Positions 61,267 through 64,000 of a stretch of DNA of 64,000 nucleotides are shown in pieces. Every line of letters starts with the position of its first letter. Positions within the stretch are counted from its first letter, which is position 1. The notes beneath the pieces were generated by a model, which saw only the letters and a program-made list of their open reading frames with translations, did not search any database and was not told where the DNA came from. The translations under genes were made by a program, and so were the position numbers. Source of the DNA: Chitinophaga nivalis (GTDB lineage: Bacteria; Bacteroidota; Bacteroidia; Chitinophagales; Chitinophagaceae); NCBI RefSeq assembly GCF_025989125.1, contig NZ_JAPDNR010000001.1, positions 4,570,301-4,634,300 of the forward strand, in the 5' to 3' direction.

Positions 61267-62175
61267 ATGAATCCTAATACAGCACCACTGGTTTCCATTA
61301 TTGCCTTAAACTTTAATCAAACAACTGTTACCTGCGAATTCCTGGAGTCTACCAAAAAACTGACCTACCGGAACTTTGAAACCATTATCGTGGATAATGG
61401 TTCCAGAGAAAATCCTACTGCCCAGCTGGAAGCAGGACAGTATCCGAATCTCCGGATTATCCTCAGCCCCGAAAACCTCGGTTTTACTGGTGGGAATAAC
61501 CTGGGCATGCAGCATGCGAAAGGCGACTACATGTTTATTGTCAATAATGATACGGAAGTAACTCCCGATCTGATAGAACAGCTGCTGGCTCCTTTTAGCC
61601 AGGACCCGGCTATCGGCGTGGTATGTCCTAAAATCCGGTTCTGGCATCATCCGAATGTCATTCAGTATGCGGGCTTCCGGCCCATGAATCTGCTCACCGG
61701 CAGAACCGGTGCAGTCGGTAACCAGGAAGAAGACAAAGGTCAGCACGACGTGTCGGGTACCACCCATTGTGCACACGGCGCGGCCATGATGGTGAAAAAA
61801 GAAGTGATCGAAAAGGTGGGCATGTTTGCGGATAAGTTCTTTATCTATTATGAAGAGTCAGACTGGTCTGCCCGGATCATCCGTGCCGGCTTTAAAATCT
61901 ATTATAATGCCGCGGGCCTGATTTATCACAAGGAATCCATTACGATGGGGAAAGAGAGTTCCATGAAGGTATATTACCATACCCGCAACCGGATTCTCTA
62001 CATGCGCAGAAATACCAACAAGCTGCAGCTGACTACCTTCCTCTTGTTTTTCTCCTTCTTTACGTTTCCGAAATCAGTATTGCGGTATACTATAAAAGGA
62101 CAGTTCGCACATTTGAAGTCATTCCTGCGGGGCACTTTCTGGAATGTTACTACCTCAAGCTATTCACAGGTCTGA
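61267..62175 (+). CDS. Glycosyltransferase, GT2 (rhamnosyltransferase-like)
   Basis: A 302-residue soluble GT-A enzyme. VSIIALNFNQTTVTCEFLES, IIVDNGSREN, LGFTGGNNLGMQHAKGDYMF and the metal motif VNNDTEV are typical of WbbL/rhamnosyltransferase-like GT2 proteins. FIYYEESDWSARIIRAGFKI holds the catalytic-base ED region. There is a hydrophobic patch near residue 260-280 (FLLFFSFFTFPKSV) that may touch the membrane. It starts 30 nt after the priming transferase, so it probably adds the second or later sugar. Confidence 0.9.
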   Translation: MNPNTAPLVSIIALNFNQTTVTCEFLESTKKLTYRNFETIIVDNGSRENPTAQLEAGQYPNLRIILSPENLGFTGGNNLGMQHAKGDYMFIVNNDTEVTPDLIEQLLAPFSQDPAIGVVCPKIRFWHHPNVIQYAGFRPMNLLTGRTGAVGNQEEDKGQHDVSGTTHCAHGAAMMVKKEVIEKVGMFADKFFIYYEESDWSARIIRAGFKIYYNAAGLIYHKESITMGKESSMKVYYHTRNRILYMRRNTNKLQLTTFLLFFSFFTFPKSVLRYTIKGQFAHLKSFLRGTFWNVTTSSYSQV

Positions 62176-62187
62176 AAAAAAGAAATT

Positions 62188-63210
62188 ATGAAAATAAAAT
62201 CTCTCGTTACCGGCGGCGCCGGATTCATTGGCTCTCATGTAGCTAAACATTGCCTGGATATGGGCCATGAAGTAATTATCCTCGATGACCTGAGTGGTGG
62301 GTTTGAAGACCATATTCCGGCAGGTGCCGTTTTTGTACAGGGTTCTGTAACAGATGAAGCATTGGTAAGTGAACTGTTTGCTACCTACCGGTTTGATTAT
62401 GTATATCACCTGGCAGCTTATGCAGCAGAAGGGTTATCCCATTTCATACGTCGTTTCAACTATAATAATAACCTCATCGGAAGCATTAACCTGATTAATG
62501 AATCCGTAAAACATAAGGTGAAGTGTTTCACTTTCACCTCTTCTATTGCGGTATATGGCGCCGGCCAGCTGCCGATGCGGGAAGATATGATTCCTACACC
62601 GGAAGATCCGTACGGCGTTTCCAAATATGCTGTGGAACTGGACCTCAAAGCCGCCCACGAAATGTTTGGCCTGAACTATGTTGTTTTCCGTCCGCATAAC
62701 GTATATGGTGAGAACCAGAACATCGGCGATAAATACCGTAACGTGATCGGCATCTTCATGAATCAGATTATGCAGGGCCAGTCGCTGACCATTTTTGGCG
62801 ACGGCGAACAAACCCGTGCATTCAGCTATATTGATGATGTAGCAATTCCGATTGCCAAATCTGTCGTAACCCCGGCTGCCTACAACCAGGTATTCAATAT
62901 TGGTGCAGACAAACCTTACACGGTGAATGAGCTGGCGAAAGTAGTGGGTGCATGTTTTAATGTAACGCCACAGATCAATTACCTCCAGGCCAGAAACGAA
63001 GTAATGCATGCTTATTCCGATCATACCAAAGCACATGCTGTGTTTGGTGAAGGTAGCGGCATCACCCTGGACGAAGGTATCCGCAAAATGGCGGCGTGGG
63101 CCAAAGAGGTGGGCGCCCGGAAAAGTAAAGAGTTCGACAATATTGAGATTTATGAAAAATTGCCGCAGGGTTGGGAGAAAAAACCTGAAACTGCTGCAGC
63201 TACTGTATAA
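62188..63210 (+). CDS. NAD-dependent nucleotide-sugar epimerase/dehydratase
   Basis: A 340-residue extended SDR protein. The NAD site is VTGGAGFIGSHVAKH and the catalytic set is Ser in FTSSIAVYG plus Tyr and Lys in YGVSKYAVE. RPHNVYGENQNIGDKYRNVI and FGDGEQTRAFSYIDDVA are typical of GalE/UDP-glucose 4-epimerase-like enzymes. It likely supplies an epimerised UDP-sugar for the glycosyltransferases. Exact substrate specificity is not readable. It begins 12 nt after the GT2 stop. Confidence 0.9.
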   Translation: MKIKSLVTGGAGFIGSHVAKHCLDMGHEVIILDDLSGGFEDHIPAGAVFVQGSVTDEALVSELFATYRFDYVYHLAAYAAEGLSHFIRRFNYNNNLIGSINLINESVKHKVKCFTFTSSIAVYGAGQLPMREDMIPTPEDPYGVSKYAVELDLKAAHEMFGLNYVVFRPHNVYGENQNIGDKYRNVIGIFMNQIMQGQSLTIFGDGEQTRAFSYIDDVAIPIAKSVVTPAAYNQVFNIGADKPYTVNELAKVVGACFNVTPQINYLQARNEVMHAYSDHTKAHAVFGEGSGITLDEGIRKMAAWAKEVGARKSKEFDNIEIYEKLPQGWEKKPETAAATV

Positions 63211-63218
63211 GCACTGTC

Positions 63219-63983
63219 ATGGCAAACATTACATACGAATACGATCGCATGGCCGACCGCAAACGGCTGGACTTTATAACGGATGCACTGCATAATACGA
63301 TTCCGGAAAACGGTACCATACTGGATGTGGGCTGTGGCAACGGTATCATCAGCCGGCACCTGGGACAGCTGGGGTATAATGTGCTGGGCATCGATGTGAG
63401 TGAAAAGGCAATAGGGGTGGCCCGTAGCCTGACCAGCAGACCCAATGTACGCTTTGAAGCCATCAGCGCGGAAAAGCTGGTAGCTGCCGGTAATACCTAC
63501 GATGCCGTGATCTGCAGTGAAGTGCTGGAACATCTCGATCAGCCGTCTTTACTGCTGAAAGTATTGTACCAGTCCCTGAAGCCTACCGGTCGTTTAGTCG
63601 TAACCGTACCCAACGGCAACGGTCCGCGGGAAGCACTGGTGACCAAACCGGTACTGCGCATGCGTAATAATAATACCTGGCGTTGGCGCGCCCTGCTCCG
63701 GATCAAGAAAATCCTGGGGTATAAAGGCACCACCGTACAATCGGCGGCAGACAACCTGGATCACGTACAGTTCTTTACCAAAAATGACCTGGAGCAATTA
63801 TCTGCGGCACACAATTTCCGGATTGTGAAATACGGCAAAGCCAACTTCCTGGCCGATGTATTTCCTTTTTCACTGGTAGCCAACCGGGTAAAGTTCCTGC
63901 AACAGTTGGATTGTAAACTGGCCGATGCCTTGCCATTGCAATGTACCACAGGCTTTTTTACCATCTGGGTAAAGGAACGGTAA
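63219..63983 (+). CDS. Class I SAM-dependent methyltransferase
   Basis: A 254-residue methyltransferase. The SAM-binding motif is GTILDVGCGNGIISRHLGQL, then GIDVSEKAI; the post-II/III region is YDAVICSEVLEHLDQPSLLL and the segment GRLVVTVPNGNGPREALV follows. The pattern is UbiG/Coq3-like but context points to methylation of a sugar or of a glycan end, or a precursor. It starts 8 nt after the epimerase stop. It is complete, ending 17 nt before the window edge; the operon may continue beyond. Confidence 0.85.
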   Translation: MANITYEYDRMADRKRLDFITDALHNTIPENGTILDVGCGNGIISRHLGQLGYNVLGIDVSEKAIGVARSLTSRPNVRFEAISAEKLVAAGNTYDAVICSEVLEHLDQPSLLLKVLYQSLKPTGRLVVTVPNGNGPREALVTKPVLRMRNNNTWRWRALLRIKKILGYKGTTVQSAADNLDHVQFFTKNDLEQLSAAHNFRIVKYGKANFLADVFPFSLVANRVKFLQQLDCKLADALPLQCTTGFFTIWVKER

Positions 63984-64000
63984 TATTATATTCATTCAAT

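Noticed and set aside
1..64000. tRNA genes, insertion sequences, phage or plasmid functions, toxin-antitoxin or defence genes
   Set aside because: No tRNA-like fold, transposase, integrase, terminal repeats or defence-related domain was recognised on either strand.

Overview
The window looks like chromosomal DNA of a Bacteroidota, most likely a Chitinophaga or close Chitinophagaceae relative. The evidence is Bacteroidota-type -7 promoter boxes (TAnnTTTG) ahead of many genes, two giant secreted proteins with type A C-terminal signals of the type IX secretion system (T9SS), a DUF4270 lipoprotein, and family choices typical of the phylum. No tRNA, rRNA, CRISPR array, insertion sequence, phage gene or plasmid gene was found. 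The only classical RNA gene is the RNase P RNA.

Positions 1-31000 are mostly housekeeping. In order: 5' part of class II fructose-bisphosphate aldolase; a periplasmic-binding-fold protein without a signal peptide; cystathionine beta-synthase; bioD with 5-formyl-THF cyclo-ligase, lpxK, an RNase R with an about 390-residue Lys/Ala/Pro-rich tail, and a polyprenyl synthase; an amino-acid permease preceded by a rod-shaped RNA structure; DoxX, DUF2027/Smr, rnpB and DUF4870; a secreted subtilase. A three-gene operon follows (saccharopine dehydrogenase, DUF1338/HglS, ALDH7) that reads as lysine breakdown through 2-oxoadipate to 2-hydroxyglutarate. Then come panB, ppx, ppk, a membrane flippase-like gene with panD, panC, and divergently a glycogen-synthase N-domain protein, DUF4270 and metK.

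Positions 31100-64000 form a surface polysaccharide region. A minus-strand operon (about 47770 down to 38637) holds a Wzz/Wzc-like co-polymerase, an acyltransferase, a Wzx flippase, a glycosyltransferase, a 34-residue membrane peptide, a Wzy/O-antigen-ligase protein, a half-size TolC-like protein and a secreted esterase. Further members are a polysaccharide deacetylase, a GT4 enzyme, a GT-C-like membrane protein, another acyltransferase and a membrane GT2. At the right end a plus-strand cluster has a stand-alone receiver, a priming sugar transferase with a receiver-like N-domain, a GT2, a nucleotide-sugar epimerase and a methyltransferase. Together these could build a lipid-linked repeat unit (priming transferase, glycosyltransferases), decorate it (acyltransferases, methyltransferase), flip and polymerise it (Wzx/Wzy) and control length (Wzz-like). 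No Wza-type exporter is visible.

Two T9SS giants (1666 and 2255 residues) flank or sit inside the polysaccharide region. Both begin with an esterase domain of the same family as the stand-alone esterase at 38637-39470, so three related esterases sit within about 22 kb. The features most worth a second look are the rod-shaped RNA at 9494-9609, the receiver-like/sugar-transferase fusion beside a lone receiver, the half-size TolC with a degenerate Wzc, the triplicated unassigned domain in the 2255-residue protein, and the RNase R tail.
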